Below are positions 17,469 to 26,225 of a stretch of DNA of 64,000 nucleotides, in pieces. Below the pieces are notes generated by a model. The model ran no database searches. It worked only from the letters and a program-made list of their open reading frames with translations, and was not told the DNA's origin. The number at the start of each line of letters is the position of its first letter. Within the stretch, counting starts at the first letter, position 1. Source of the stretch: an uncultured Muribaculaceae bacterium (GTDB lineage: Bacteria; Bacteroidota; Bacteroidia; Bacteroidales; Muribaculaceae); the NCBI GenBank assembly GCA_910585285.1, contig CAJUDL010000012.1, forward strand, positions 1-64,000, read 5' to 3'. Made by a program: the position numbers and the translations under genes.

Positions 17469-18172
17469 AAATCTGTTTTTGATAATGTATGGTTCATTGA
17501 TTCGATAATAATATCAGGTTTGTCACAGGCTCGCTCTGCGGTATACATATTTTCCGTCAGAATGCCCATTACGCAATCAAGGATATGGGCTGCTTCATCA
17601 GGATCGGTAACCACTCTTACATTCCCCTTGGATTGGGTGTTGGAGGTTGATGGAATGGCTGCGGCGAGTTGTTTATGAGATGCGGATTTTACCTGGCTGA
17701 ATTCTTGTTTGTCAGTATCCTCCTTTTCGGCAGCAGATTGGCTAACAGGTATATGAGACGGTTCCGGCTTTGTTTCATCTGAAGTGTATTCCGCCATGAT
17801 GGTTGCCTGATTTTCCGGTATTTCCATGGATGTGTCTGTAATGTCTACGGCATTCCATATCATGGAGAATAAAAGGATCACAGCGGCTGCTCCGCTTGCG
17901 TAATAGAGCATTTGCCATCTGAAGGGCTTTCTCCGAGGCGAAGCAGTGGAGATGGCATGTTCTATTCTTTGCGACAGGTATTCCGGCACGTGGATCTCTT
18001 CCGGATTCTCTATCGACAGATATATCTCTTTCTCGGTTTCAATATCTTCCGGAAGAGAATTGGCTGCAATCAGCATGTCCGACAGCTCTTTCCGCTCTTG
18101 CGTAGAGATGGAACCGTCGTAATAACTGTTGAGCAGCGTGCGGATTCGTGTTATGTCGGATGTATTATTCAT
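17465..18172 (-). CDS. Probable anti-sigma factor (single membrane span)
   Basis: A 235-residue protein without enzymatic motifs. The N-terminal 80 residues are acidic and helical (LLNSYYDGSISTQERKELSD), as in the zinc-free anti-sigma domains of Bacteroidetes. One membrane span at about 90-107 (YASGAAAVILLFSMIW) is followed by an extracytoplasmic tail. It lies 9 bp downstream of an ECF sigma gene and overlaps the DUF4252 gene start. Position and topology suggest it holds that sigma factor at the membrane; this role is inferred. Confidence 0.75.
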   Translation of the reverse strand: MNNTSDITRIRTLLNSYYDGSISTQERKELSDMLIAANSLPEDIETEKEIYLSIENPEEIHVPEYLSQRIEHAISTASPRRKPFRWQMLYYASGAAAVILLFSMIWNAVDITDTSMEIPENQATIMAEYTSDETKPEPSHIPVSQSAAEKEDTDKQEFSQVKSASHKQLAAAIPSTSNTQSKGNVRVVTDPDEAAHILDCVMGILTENMYTAERACDKPDIIIESMNHTLSKTDL

Positions 18173-18181
18173 TATTCAAAT

Positions 18182-18664
18182 TTATTTATTCATCATCAAT
18201 TCCCTGATGCGCCGTCTTCCGCGGCTCAGGAGAGCCCTGACATTAACGGGAGTAAGTCCTGTTATGCCGGCGATTTCATCGTTCGAGCAACCCATATAGG
18301 AGCTTAACCGTATTACCTCCCTCTGATTGGCAGGCAAGGATTCGATTGCCTTCTTGACAAGCGACAGCGATTCCTTTGATTCGAGCCGGTCTTGCAGATT
18401 GTCGGGAGCAGGAATGCTTTCCGGAATCTCAACGCTTTCTTCTCTCGACCGGATGAGGGAAAGAGCTCCGTTTCTCACAGCGGTGAGACAGTAAGCCTTG
18501 TGGTTTTGGGATTCAGAGATCTCATCGTGCCGTTGCCAGAGGCGTAGGATGGTATCCTGCACTATGTCGGCGGCATCATCCTCCTGTCGCAACAGAAGGA
18601 ATGCCACGCGATACATCGCGTCTTGCAAAGGCAATATGAGAACTCTGAACTCCTGACCGGTCAT
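18182..18664 (-). CDS. RNA polymerase sigma-70 factor, ECF subfamily
   Basis: A 160-residue ECF sigma factor. Region 2 is at about 10-75 (QEDDAADIVQDTILRLWQRH), and region 4 at about 100-155 (LPANQREVIRLSSYMGCSND, then an HTH ending SRGRRRIRELM). It heads a three-gene unit with the anti-sigma and DUF4252 genes, so it probably answers an envelope signal. ECF sigmas usually autoregulate; no clear promoter is visible in the 70 bp upstream. Confidence 0.93.
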   Translation of the reverse strand: MTGQEFRVLILPLQDAMYRVAFLLLRQEDDAADIVQDTILRLWQRHDEISESQNHKAYCLTAVRNGALSLIRSREESVEIPESIPAPDNLQDRLESKESLSLVKKAIESLPANQREVIRLSSYMGCSNDEIAGITGLTPVNVRALLSRGRRRIRELMMNK

Positions 18665-18734
18665 TATGGAATCTAATTCGTTTACTTATTATACTCCTGA
18701 CCGGAATATTTGTGACAACGATTTGTACATTAAT

Positions 18735-19814
18735 TTATACATTGAATTGTTGTCTCACGGATTCCTCATGAATTTCAGCCAGTATGCGTCTCATGAAATC
18801 AGGATTCAGGTTAAGCTTTTCTGCCGTGTCGACCCGGTTTTTGATAAGGGTGTTATATCGCTCCGGCTGCACAACCGGCATGTTGTTCTCTTGCTTTAGT
18901 TTTCCAATCTCACGTGCCACAGCCATGCGCTGGGCAAGGATATCCATCAGCCTGTCGTCGATTTCATCGATCTGATGCCGGAGGTCTGCTAATAACTCAC
19001 CGGAAATGCATTCTGAACTGCCGCGTAGCGAATGGATTATTTCTCCTAATGCTGCGGGTGTTATCTGCTGTTCGCTGTCGCTCAAGGCACATTCCGGATG
19101 ACAGTGGCTTTCGATGATGAGTCCATCGAAATTCATTCGCAATGCCTGCATTGAGAGAGGAGCAATAAACTCTTTTTTTCCCCCGATGTGCGATGGGTCG
19201 CATATTATTGGCAGTTCGGGCAGACGTCGGTGAAGTTCGATAGGTATACGCCACTCGGGCATATTGCGGTAAACGTGTTCACCATATGCCGAGAATCCGC
19301 GGTGAATCGCCCCTAAGCGTCTCACACCGGCAGCGTACAGGCGTTCGATTGCTCCGATCCAGAGCTCCAGATCCGTGTTTACCGGATTTTTTACCATAAC
19401 GGCTATGCTGTCACGTTCTGTTTGAGACATGGCTGCGAAGGTATCGGCAATTTCCTGCACGGCAAACGGATTGGCTGAGGTCCGCGCGCCAATCCATATT
19501 GCATCGATCCCTGCATTCATGGCTTCGCGCAAATGTGAACCGGATGCCACTTCTGTGGCTGCAAGCATTCCGGTCTGCCGCTTGGCTTCTGCGATCCAGG
19601 GAAGAGCCTTTGCTCCCATTCCTTCGAATCCCCCAGGCTTGGTGCGTGGTTTCCACACACCGGCACGAAATATTGAAACGCCTTCCGATTTAAGGGCTTT
19701 AGCGGTTTCAAGCACCTGATCTCGACTTTCCGCGCTGCAAGGACCCGCAATCAATAAAAGACCATTATCGGTATATTCTGAAGGAAAGAGTGGTTTCAAA
19801 TCAGTAATTTTCAT
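18735..19814 (-). CDS. Bifunctional DAHP synthase / chorismate mutase
   Basis: A 359-residue fusion. Residues 1 to about 262 form a 3-deoxy-D-arabino-heptulosonate 7-phosphate synthase of the KDO8P-synthase-like type, with LLIAGPCSAES (20-30), FRAGVWKPRTKPGGFEG and ICDPSHIGG. Residues about 275-355 are an AroQ chorismate mutase (RHQIDEIDDRLMDILAQRMA). It commits erythrose-4-phosphate and phosphoenolpyruvate to aromatic synthesis and then directs chorismate to prephenate. The fusion is common in Bacteroidetes. It is divergent from the nitroreductase gene with a gap of about 50 bp. Confidence 0.95.
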   Translation of the reverse strand: MKITDLKPLFPSEYTDNGLLLIAGPCSAESRDQVLETAKALKSEGVSIFRAGVWKPRTKPGGFEGMGAKALPWIAEAKRQTGMLAATEVASGSHLREAMNAGIDAIWIGARTSANPFAVQEIADTFAAMSQTERDSIAVMVKNPVNTDLELWIGAIERLYAAGVRRLGAIHRGFSAYGEHVYRNMPEWRIPIELHRRLPELPIICDPSHIGGKKEFIAPLSMQALRMNFDGLIIESHCHPECALSDSEQQITPAALGEIIHSLRGSSECISGELLADLRHQIDEIDDRLMDILAQRMAVAREIGKLKQENNMPVVQPERYNTLIKNRVDTAEKLNLNPDFMRRILAEIHEESVRQQFNV

Positions 19815-19857
19815 AAAGTAAAATTACAAAATTGTAAGATGATTCGCAAAAATTTTA

Positions 19858-19865
19858 TAAATTTG
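19858..19865 (+). promoter_or_regulatory. -7 box TAAATTTG next to the nitroreductase start
   Basis: An exact TAnnTTTG match ends 4 bp before the preferred ATG at 19869. If active it would start transcription at or within the start codon, giving a leaderless message. A TTG at 19832 is slightly too far upstream for a standard -33. It may instead be a chance match. Confidence 0.4.
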
Positions 19866-19868
19866 GGA

Positions 19869-20447
19869 ATGGAATATAAAGAACTGAAAGAATTATTGAT
19901 TCGCAACCGCTCCTATCGCAGGTTTGACGAATCTAAACGCATAAGTGAAGAAACACTTGCAGATCTTGTTGATCTTTGTCGTTACTGTGCCTCGGGGCGT
20001 AATCTTCAGCCTTTGAAATATAGGGTGGTGTCAACTCCCGAAGAGTGCGAAAAGGTTTTCCCTCTCCTTGCCTGGGCTGGATATCTCACTGATTGGGCAG
20101 GTCCGGAAGTTGGTGAGAGGCCGGTAGCATATATAGTGCAGTGTCTTGACAAGGATCTTACTGACAATCCGATGTGCGACGACGGACTGCATCTTGAGGC
20201 TCTGACTCTTGGATGCACAAGTGAGGGATTGGGTGGCTGCATAATCAAATCCTTTAACCGGGATAAGCTTAGAGCTGTTTTGAATCTGCCGGAGAATCTT
20301 GAGCCTCTGCATGTTCTTGCCATAGGTGTGCCTGTTGAGGATGTTGTGATGGAGGATATGAAAGACGGCAATATAAAATATTGGCGCGATGAAAAGAGAA
20401 TCCATCATGTGCCGAAAAGGAGTCTTAAAGAAATTTTGGTTAAATAA
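19869..20447 (+). CDS. Nitroreductase family protein
   Basis: A 192-residue FMN-dependent nitroreductase-fold protein. It begins with the typical MEYKELKELLIRNRSYRRFD, with NLQPLKYRVV for flavin binding and GCTSEGLGGCIIKSFN in the central part. Members reduce nitro or quinone compounds with NAD(P)H; the natural substrate is unknown. An earlier ATG at 19839 would add ten residues that do not fit the family, so I prefer 19869. It has its own orientation between aroF and the aldolase. Confidence 0.88.
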   Translation: MEYKELKELLIRNRSYRRFDESKRISEETLADLVDLCRYCASGRNLQPLKYRVVSTPEECEKVFPLLAWAGYLTDWAGPEVGERPVAYIVQCLDKDLTDNPMCDDGLHLEALTLGCTSEGLGGCIIKSFNRDKLRAVLNLPENLEPLHVLAIGVPVEDVVMEDMKDGNIKYWRDEKRIHHVPKRSLKEILVK

Positions 20448-20466
20448 AGAAAAATTTCTATATTTG
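20434..20466 (+). promoter_or_regulatory. Promoter of fructose-bisphosphate aldolase
   Basis: TTTTG (20434-20438) and TATATTTG (20459-20466) are separated by the ideal 20 bp. The -33 element lies inside the end of the nitroreductase gene. Transcription from near 20472 would give a leader of about 115 bases. Confidence 0.8.
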
Positions 20467-20587
20467 CAGAGAATTTGGCTCAATAGGTCGTTTATAAATG
20501 ATGAATGCCGGATTTTACAGGTTTCGGCATCGAAGAAACAACTGATAGTCAGGAAAAAGATTACTTATTTAAATAATAATTCAACCC

Positions 20588-21589
20588 ATGGTAGATTACA
20601 AAAGCTTAGGTCTTGTAAACACCAAAGAGATGTTTGCAAAGGCAGTTCACGGCGGATATGCAATCCCCGCGTTCAACTTCAACAACATGGAGCAGCTTCA
20701 GGCCATCATCAAGGCAGCTGCCGATACTAAATCTCCCGTTATTCTTCAGGTATCAAAAGGCGCCCGCAACTACGCCAATGCAATTCTTCTCCGCTACATG
20801 GCTCAGGGAGCTGTGGAATATGCTAAATCACTCGGTTGGGAGAATCCTCAGATCGTTCTTCACCTTGACCATGGTGACACTTTCGAACTTTGCAAAGATT
20901 GTGTTGACAATGGTTTCTCATCAGTGATGATCGACGGTAGCCATCTTCCTTATGAGGAGAATGTAGCCCTCACAAAGAAAGTTTGCGACTATGCACATGA
21001 GCATGGCGTGACAGTAGAGGGTGAGCTCGGTGTTCTCGCCGGTGTTGAGGATGAGGTTAGCTCAGACCACCACACCTACACTGATCCTGAGGAGGTAGTT
21101 GACTTCGTTAGCCGCACAGGTGTTGATAGCCTCGCTATCTCCATCGGTACATCACACGGTGCTTACAAGTTCACTCCCGAGCAGTGCACACGCGACCCGA
21201 AGACCGGTCGTCTCGTTCCCCCTCCATTGGCATTCAACGTGCTTGAGGCAGTTGAGGCTAAGATCCCCGGATTCCCCATCGTGCTCCACGGTTCTTCTTC
21301 AGTTCCCCAGGAGTATGTTGACATCATCAACGCTAACGGTGGCAAGCTTCCCAACGCAATCGGTATTCCCGAGGAGGAGCTTCGCAAGGCAGCCAAGATG
21401 GATGTTTGCAAGATCAACATCGACTCTGACAGCCGTCTTGCCATGACAGCAGCCGTTCGTCAGGTATTTGCTGAGAAGCCCGCAGAGTTTGACCCCCGTA
21501 AATACCTCGGTCCGGCTCGCGATGAAATGGAGAAACTTTACAAGCACAAAATCATTGCCGTTCTCGGCAGCGATGGCAAAGCTGAGTAA
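20588..21589 (+). CDS. fba: Class II fructose-bisphosphate aldolase
   Basis: A 333-residue zinc-dependent aldolase of glycolysis and gluconeogenesis that splits fructose-1,6-bisphosphate into two triose phosphates. Metal-binding HLDHGD (about residues 94-99), the segment VEGELGVLAG and VLHGSSSVPQ mark the family. Codon use is strongly biased to C- and G-ending codons compared with neighbours, as expected for a highly expressed gene. It stands alone between its own promoter and a strong terminator. Confidence 0.96.
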   Translation: MVDYKSLGLVNTKEMFAKAVHGGYAIPAFNFNNMEQLQAIIKAAADTKSPVILQVSKGARNYANAILLRYMAQGAVEYAKSLGWENPQIVLHLDHGDTFELCKDCVDNGFSSVMIDGSHLPYEENVALTKKVCDYAHEHGVTVEGELGVLAGVEDEVSSDHHTYTDPEEVVDFVSRTGVDSLAISIGTSHGAYKFTPEQCTRDPKTGRLVPPPLAFNVLEAVEAKIPGFPIVLHGSSSVPQEYVDIINANGGKLPNAIGIPEEELRKAAKMDVCKINIDSDSRLAMTAAVRQVFAEKPAEFDPRKYLGPARDEMEKLYKHKIIAVLGSDGKAE

Positions 21590-21619
21590 TCTCATAAAGC
21601 AAGTTTTGCTAAATCATAG

Positions 21620-21651
21620 GATCTGCGTCATCATGGCGCAGATCTTTTTTT
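21620..21651 (+). terminator. Rho-independent terminator of fba
   Basis: An 11-bp stem GATCTGCGTCA / TGGCGCAGATC with one wobble pair and a three-base loop is followed by seven T residues, 31 bp after the aldolase stop. Confidence 0.9.
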
Positions 21652-21672
21652 ATGGAGATTTAAGGGTTGACA

Positions 21673-21704
21673 TTTGGAATATTGGCGCAGTGGAGTTAAA
21701 TTTG
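21673..21704 (+). promoter_or_regulatory. Promoter of the NAD(P)HX repair gene
   Basis: TTTG (21673-21676) and TAAATTTG (21697-21704) with 20 bp between them match the Bacteroidetes consensus at both elements. The pair lies just downstream of the fba terminator and 69 bp before the next start codon. Confidence 0.78.
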
Positions 21705-21772
21705 TAATTTAAACGGAAAACCGGTTTTTCCACGACTGGATGGATAGAGATTAATGAAGTATAACTGAGACA

Positions 21773-23296
21773 ATGAAGATATTTACATCGCAGGCAATTC
21801 ATGAGATAGATGGCGCTACTTGCGAGGCGCAGCAGATCAGCTCGATTGACCTGATGGAGCGCGCTGCCGAACTGGTGACTGATGAACTTAATTCCCGATT
21901 TCTTCCGGGTCAGCGTTTTGTGGTTATGGCTGGTCCGGGCAATAACGGCGGAGATGCGCTTGCAGTGGCGCGTATGCTTATCGAACGCGGTTATAAAAGG
22001 GTAGAAGTATTTCTTTTCAACGTCACCGGCAAACTGAGTCATGACTGCGATGAAGAGCGCAAAAAGCTTATCACTATAGACGGGGTGGATTTTACTGAAG
22101 TATCGAGGGAATTCAATCCCCCATATCTAAGTGACAAGGATGTAGTGATTGATGGTCTTTTCGGCTCCGGTCTTAACAAACCTTTGATGGGTGGATTTGT
22201 AGCTGTGACGCGCTATATCAATGAATCCGGAGCTTATGTTGTTTCAATCGATCTTCCGTCAGGGCTTTTTGGTGAATGGAATTCGCAGGTGAACCGCCGT
22301 GATATCATTCATGCCAATCTCACGTTGGCTTTCCAGCTGCCAAGACTCTCTTTCTTCTTTGAGGAGAATTATGGCGCTCTTGGTGAATGGAAACTTCTTG
22401 ATCTGGATCTCGACGAGAAGAAGATTAAGGATATGACGGCAGATTTTCTGCTTGTGGAAAGTCGTAACATCCGTCCGCTTATTCAGCAGCGTTTGCCATT
22501 CACGGGCAAACGAGATTATGGTTCAGCCTTGATATTCTCTGGAAGCACGGGAATGATGGGGGCTGCCGTGATGTGTTCACGCGCCACTCTGCGCAGCGGA
22601 GCCGGTCTTGTCACTGTCCACGGACCCAAAGGTGGTTTGCAGATATTGCAGACGGCTGTGCCGGAAGCGATGTTCGAGCCCGATCGTAATGAGCATTTCA
22701 TAACAGACATGCGAGTGCATCATGACCATCAGGCAATTGCCATTGGTCCCGGCATTGGAACCAATGAAATGACTGTCAATGCTCTGGAAGCATTGCTTAA
22801 AAGTGGTGTATCTTCGCTGGTGCTTGATGCAGATGCGCTCAATTGCATATCGAAGAAACCGGAATTGCTCTCTTATCTCCCTCCCAAAACAATCATAACT
22901 CCGCATATCGGTGAGTTCGACAGATTGTTTGGAGAGCAACGCTCTTCTGAAGACCGTCTGAAGACCGCTCTCGAGATGGCTCGACAGTACAATATAATCA
23001 TTGTGCTCAAAGGGCATTATACAGCTACTGTTCGACCCACCGGAAGGGTGTATATCAATTCAACGGGAAATCCGGGAATGGCAACAGCCGGCTCGGGCGA
23101 TGTGTTGACAGGTGTGATCACGGCTTTCCTCGCCCAGGGCTATCGTCCGGAGCATGCCGCCACTATAGGCGTTTATATCCACGGACTTGCAGGGGATCTC
23201 GCTGCCGAAAAGATAGGGGAGTTCGGACTGATTGCCGGAGATATAGCCGCCCATGTCGGACGCGCAGTGAAAATGATAATAGATAAAAAAGTATAA
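21773..23296 (+). CDS. nnr: Bifunctional NAD(P)H-hydrate epimerase / ADP-dependent dehydratase
   Basis: A 507-residue cofactor-repair enzyme. The N-terminal YjeF-type epimerase domain (about 1-215) has MAGPGNNGGDALAVARMLIE, and the C-terminal ADP-dependent dehydratase domain (about 225-505) carries GKRDYGSALIFSGS and the catalytic TAGSGDVLTGVI. Together they convert both epimers of damaged NAD(P)HX back to NAD(P)H. Full-length fusion. Its stop is followed within 4 bp by a palindromic repeat. Confidence 0.96.
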   Translation: MKIFTSQAIHEIDGATCEAQQISSIDLMERAAELVTDELNSRFLPGQRFVVMAGPGNNGGDALAVARMLIERGYKRVEVFLFNVTGKLSHDCDEERKKLITIDGVDFTEVSREFNPPYLSDKDVVIDGLFGSGLNKPLMGGFVAVTRYINESGAYVVSIDLPSGLFGEWNSQVNRRDIIHANLTLAFQLPRLSFFFEENYGALGEWKLLDLDLDEKKIKDMTADFLLVESRNIRPLIQQRLPFTGKRDYGSALIFSGSTGMMGAAVMCSRATLRSGAGLVTVHGPKGGLQILQTAVPEAMFEPDRNEHFITDMRVHHDHQAIAIGPGIGTNEMTVNALEALLKSGVSSLVLDADALNCISKKPELLSYLPPKTIITPHIGEFDRLFGEQRSSEDRLKTALEMARQYNIIIVLKGHYTATVRPTGRVYINSTGNPGMATAGSGDVLTGVITAFLAQGYRPEHAATIGVYIHGLAGDLAAEKIGEFGLIAGDIAAHVGRAVKMIIDKKV

Positions 23297-23299
23297 GTA

Positions 23300-23474
23300 A
23301 TTCAACTTTCGCAAGCGAAAAGTTGAAGTTTATAAGTTTATTTGCGCTATGCGCAGTTTATAAGTTTATTGGTTTGTCGCGATATAAGTACAGAGTTCAA
23401 CCCGAGTCGAACCAGATAAACTTTTAAACTTATAAACTCTTAAACTTTAAGTTGAAGCTTGCGAGACTTAAATA
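23300..23474. repeat. Palindromic element family A, copy 1
   Basis: About 175 bp. It opens with TTCAACTTTCGCAAGCGAAA, contains tandem GTTTATAAGTTTA words and a GCGC-TAT-GCGC mini-hairpin, and closes with AGTTGAAGCTTGCGAGACTT. The two arms are roughly inverted copies of each other. It begins 4 bp after the nnr stop and ends 10 bp before the DUF4831 start. Near-identical copies occur at 35607, 37533 and 46791, and a half copy at 34165. Confidence 0.85.
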
Positions 23475-23484
23475 AGTATAGGAT

Positions 23485-24576
23485 ATGAGATTCGGAAAAA
23501 TATTTACACTGGCTTTGGCGGCAATGATGATGCCTACAGCCTATGCTCAGCAGACCAAATTGCTTACCGCTGACAAGCATAATGAATACGGACTGGTTTA
23601 CACCCTTCCTGTGACTGCTCTTGAAATAGAGGTGACTGCGCAGCGCACGATAAAGAAGGTTGGTCCATACTATCAGTATGCAAAGAAATTTATTGGCACT
23701 GATAAAGTAATTAAGGAAGATTCCGAGTCATGGACAATTACCGGAGTCAGGGTTGCTCCCTATGGAGTTCCTGACAATGACAACCGCTATCTTATGCAGT
23801 TGAAAAGCGGGGCAGTGACATATATCTGTGTGGATGATAACGGAATGTTGCTCGCCATCAACCGCGATGTGCCTGTGTCTGCAGCAGGTACCCCGGCATA
23901 TTCTCCTGCGGAAAATCCAAAATCCGATAAGGTTGAAATCAACGAGTATCTGCAATATGTGAATGAAGATTTCATCGCATCGCAGAGTTCTGCAAAACAG
24001 GCTCAGATGCTTGCGGAAAGCTTAATGGAGATTCGTGAAGCCAAGATAGCTCTCACTCGCGGCACAGCAGAGACTATGCCTCAAGATGGTAAACAGCTTG
24101 AACTGATGCTGAATTCCTTGACACATCAGGAGGCGGCGATTACGGCTGCGTTCACAGGAATCACGGAGACAGAGACATTGACAAGCAGCTATGCCTTTAC
24201 TCCTCAGGAGGATGGGCGCCAGATTCTTTTCCGCATGAGTGATTTTGCCGGTTTTGTAGGCGCAGATGATTATTCCGGAGATCCCGTGTATCTGACTGTA
24301 AAAATCACCAACCGAGGTGAATTGCCTGTTGATGCCAAAGGAGAGGAAAAGAAACTTCCCAAGGATGCAGTAATCTACAATGTGCCCGGTGCGGCTCAGA
24401 TCACACTTTCATCGTTAGGCAGGACATTATACGACAAAGAGCTGGAGTTCGCTCAGTTCGGTGTTAAATTCGGTCTTAATCCCACGCTTTTCAGTGCGAA
24501 GAAGAATCGCTCTTTCGCCACGTTTAACGCCATTACCGGAGCTCTTGAGGAAATAGGTGAAGATGCCGGAGAATAA
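23485..24576 (+). CDS. DUF4831 family exported protein
   Basis: A 363-residue protein with a signal peptide ending TAYA. The segments YGLVYTLPVTALEIEVTAQR and GPYYQYAKKFIG are typical of DUF4831, a Bacteroidetes-restricted family of unknown function. The central part is acidic and the C-terminal third predicted beta-rich. No catalytic motif was recognised. The xseA start codon lies inside its last codons, so they share a message. The start follows a family A palindrome by 10 bp. Confidence 0.82.
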   Translation: MRFGKIFTLALAAMMMPTAYAQQTKLLTADKHNEYGLVYTLPVTALEIEVTAQRTIKKVGPYYQYAKKFIGTDKVIKEDSESWTITGVRVAPYGVPDNDNRYLMQLKSGAVTYICVDDNGMLLAINRDVPVSAAGTPAYSPAENPKSDKVEINEYLQYVNEDFIASQSSAKQAQMLAESLMEIREAKIALTRGTAETMPQDGKQLELMLNSLTHQEAAITAAFTGITETETLTSSYAFTPQEDGRQILFRMSDFAGFVGADDYSGDPVYLTVKITNRGELPVDAKGEEKKLPKDAVIYNVPGAAQITLSSLGRTLYDKELEFAQFGVKFGLNPTLFSAKKNRSFATFNAITGALEEIGEDAGE

Positions 24577-25867
24577 TGCCATAAGTCTTCAGCAATTGCA
24601 GCAGCTTGTCGGGAATACAATCCGTATGAACCCGCAGCTGCAGGGAGTCTGGGTCACCGCAGAACTCAGTGATGTCCGCATTGCCGGAGGTCATTGCTAC
24701 ATGGAGTTGATAGAGAAGGATATTCTCGGCAACACATGTGCTAAGATGCGGGCAATGATCTGGAACAGCACTTTGAACTCTTTGCGTGGAAAGTTCTATG
24801 CCGCCACAGGAAAGGATATATCCACCGGAATGAAGGTTATGGTGCGAGGCTCTGCGAATCATCATAATCTTTATGGGCTTAGTTTCACAATTAGCGACAT
24901 TGATCCTACCTATACCGTAGGGGACATGGAGCGTATAAGGCGTGAGATTCTTGAAAAACTCACTAAAGAGGGTATTATTGATCGCAACCGACAGCTCCGT
25001 TTCCCTCCTGTGCCTCAGCGTATAGCCGTGATTTCAGCTGCCGGGGCAGCGGGATATGGGGATTTTATGAATCAGCTCGACAATAATCCCGACGGCTTTA
25101 AATTCTATACGCATCTTTTCCACGCAGCCATGCAGGGAGAGAAGACTTCGCAAAGCGTGCGCGATGCGTTGGAGATGGTAGAAAGTACGATAGACCTTTG
25201 GGATTGTGTGGTCATAATTCGTGGAGGAGGAGCCACAACCGATCTGAATGGTTTTGATGACTATGATCTTGCAAGAGCCGTGGCTTTGTTTCCTCTTCCT
25301 GTTGCTGTTGGTATCGGGCATGAACGAGACCGCACAGTTCTTGATGAAATCGCCTGTATGCGTTGCAAAACCCCGACAGCGGTGGCTGCAATGCTGATAG
25401 ATTCTTTGCGGATTGCATACACTGCCGCGGTGGAGAGGGTAAAGAAGATTGCACGCTATAGCGTGGAGGCTATGCGTGGAGAAAAATACCGCCTTTCCAA
25501 CATAGAGACAGCATTGCCGGCGAGAGTTCAGACGCGCATAATGCGTTCGGAAAAACATCTTTCCGAACTTGGTCATGCGATCGAGCGTGCTCTCTTAAAA
25601 AGATATTCTTCGGAAAGCGAACGACAGAAACTTCTCCGTTATCGCTTTGAAAAAGCGTGTTCTCAGATTACCGAGCGACCAATGATCAAGCTTAAGAATC
25701 TTGAGAACATGATTAGAGTGCTTAGTCCGCAAAACACCATCAATCGCGGTTATTCGCTTACAATGCTGAATGGCAAAGCGGTGCGGAGCGTGACCGCCCT
25801 CAAAGAGGGAGATGTGCTGGAAACCCGTCTCTCCGACGGCACCATACAATCGGTGATTGTTAATTAA
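24563..25867 (+). CDS. xseA: Exodeoxyribonuclease VII large subunit
   Basis: A 434-residue protein. An OB-fold for DNA binding is at about 10-105 (GVWVTAELSDVRIAGGHCYM). The catalytic domain has the conserved GYGDFMNQLDNN, IIRGGGATTDLNGFDDYDLA and GIGHERDRTVLDEIA. It acts with XseB to degrade single-stranded DNA to oligonucleotides. The frame also offers a GTG at 24557, but the ATG at 24563 is more likely. The gene overlaps DUF4831 by 14 bp. The final residues (VIVN) and stop are encoded where a word array begins. Confidence 0.95.
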   Translation: MPENNAISLQQLQQLVGNTIRMNPQLQGVWVTAELSDVRIAGGHCYMELIEKDILGNTCAKMRAMIWNSTLNSLRGKFYAATGKDISTGMKVMVRGSANHHNLYGLSFTISDIDPTYTVGDMERIRREILEKLTKEGIIDRNRQLRFPPVPQRIAVISAAGAAGYGDFMNQLDNNPDGFKFYTHLFHAAMQGEKTSQSVRDALEMVESTIDLWDCVVIIRGGGATTDLNGFDDYDLARAVALFPLPVAVGIGHERDRTVLDEIACMRCKTPTAVAAMLIDSLRIAYTAAVERVKKIARYSVEAMRGEKYRLSNIETALPARVQTRIMRSEKHLSELGHAIERALLKRYSSESERQKLLRYRFEKACSQITERPMIKLKNLENMIRVLSPQNTINRGYSLTMLNGKAVRSVTALKEGDVLETRLSDGTIQSVIVN

Positions 25868-26014
25868 TAGTTAATAATTAATAATTAATCCGTCGCGACT
25901 TAACTGCTCTAAATCTTTACACATAATAAATCAATGTTTAGTATGCTTTCATTAGTGTACTTTCCGAGTCATAAATTATTAACCATTAACCATTAACCAT
26001 TAATTATTAATTAT
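25861..26014. repeat. AT-rich word array family B, copy between xseA and xseB
   Basis: Both ends consist of the words TTAATAATTAATAATTAA and AACCATTAACCATTAATTAT in inverted relation, around a non-repetitive centre of about 75 bp (25890-25970). The left end includes the xseA stop and the right end stops 1-2 bases before the xseB ATG. Similar arrays occur at 46003, 46455 and 55560. Confidence 0.8.
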
Positions 26015-26015
26015 A

Positions 26016-26225
26016 ATGACCGAGTTGACATATAAGGCTGCTGTTGCCGAGCTTGAAGAGATTGTGCGTAAAATGGAATCGGACACGTGCGATATCGACC
26101 AGTTGTCGGCTTATACCACACGTGCCCTTGAACTTTTGAAATTCTGTAAAGAGCGTCTTTTCAAGACAAACGAGGAGGTCGAGAAATGTCTTGAGGCACT
26201 TCGCGAAGCCCTTCCTGAAGCTTGA
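26016..26225 (+). CDS. xseB: Exodeoxyribonuclease VII small subunit
   Basis: A 69-residue helical protein of normal family length, with the typical YKAAVAELEEIVRKMES and the spaced ARALELLKFCKERL-like helix (residues 34-47). It is the small subunit that coats the XseA helical stalk. In most genomes xseA and xseB touch or overlap; here 148 bp of word array separate them. The stop codon lies directly beside the stop of the convergent murF-alr gene with no base between. Confidence 0.93.
   Translation: MTELTYKAAVAELEEIVRKMESDTCDIDQLSAYTTRALELLKFCKERLFKTNEEVEKCLEALREALPEA

Noticed and set aside
25034..25576. 180-codon minus-strand open frame inside xseA
   Set aside because: It is fully antisense to the conserved xseA catalytic domain and the translation has no recognisable domain.
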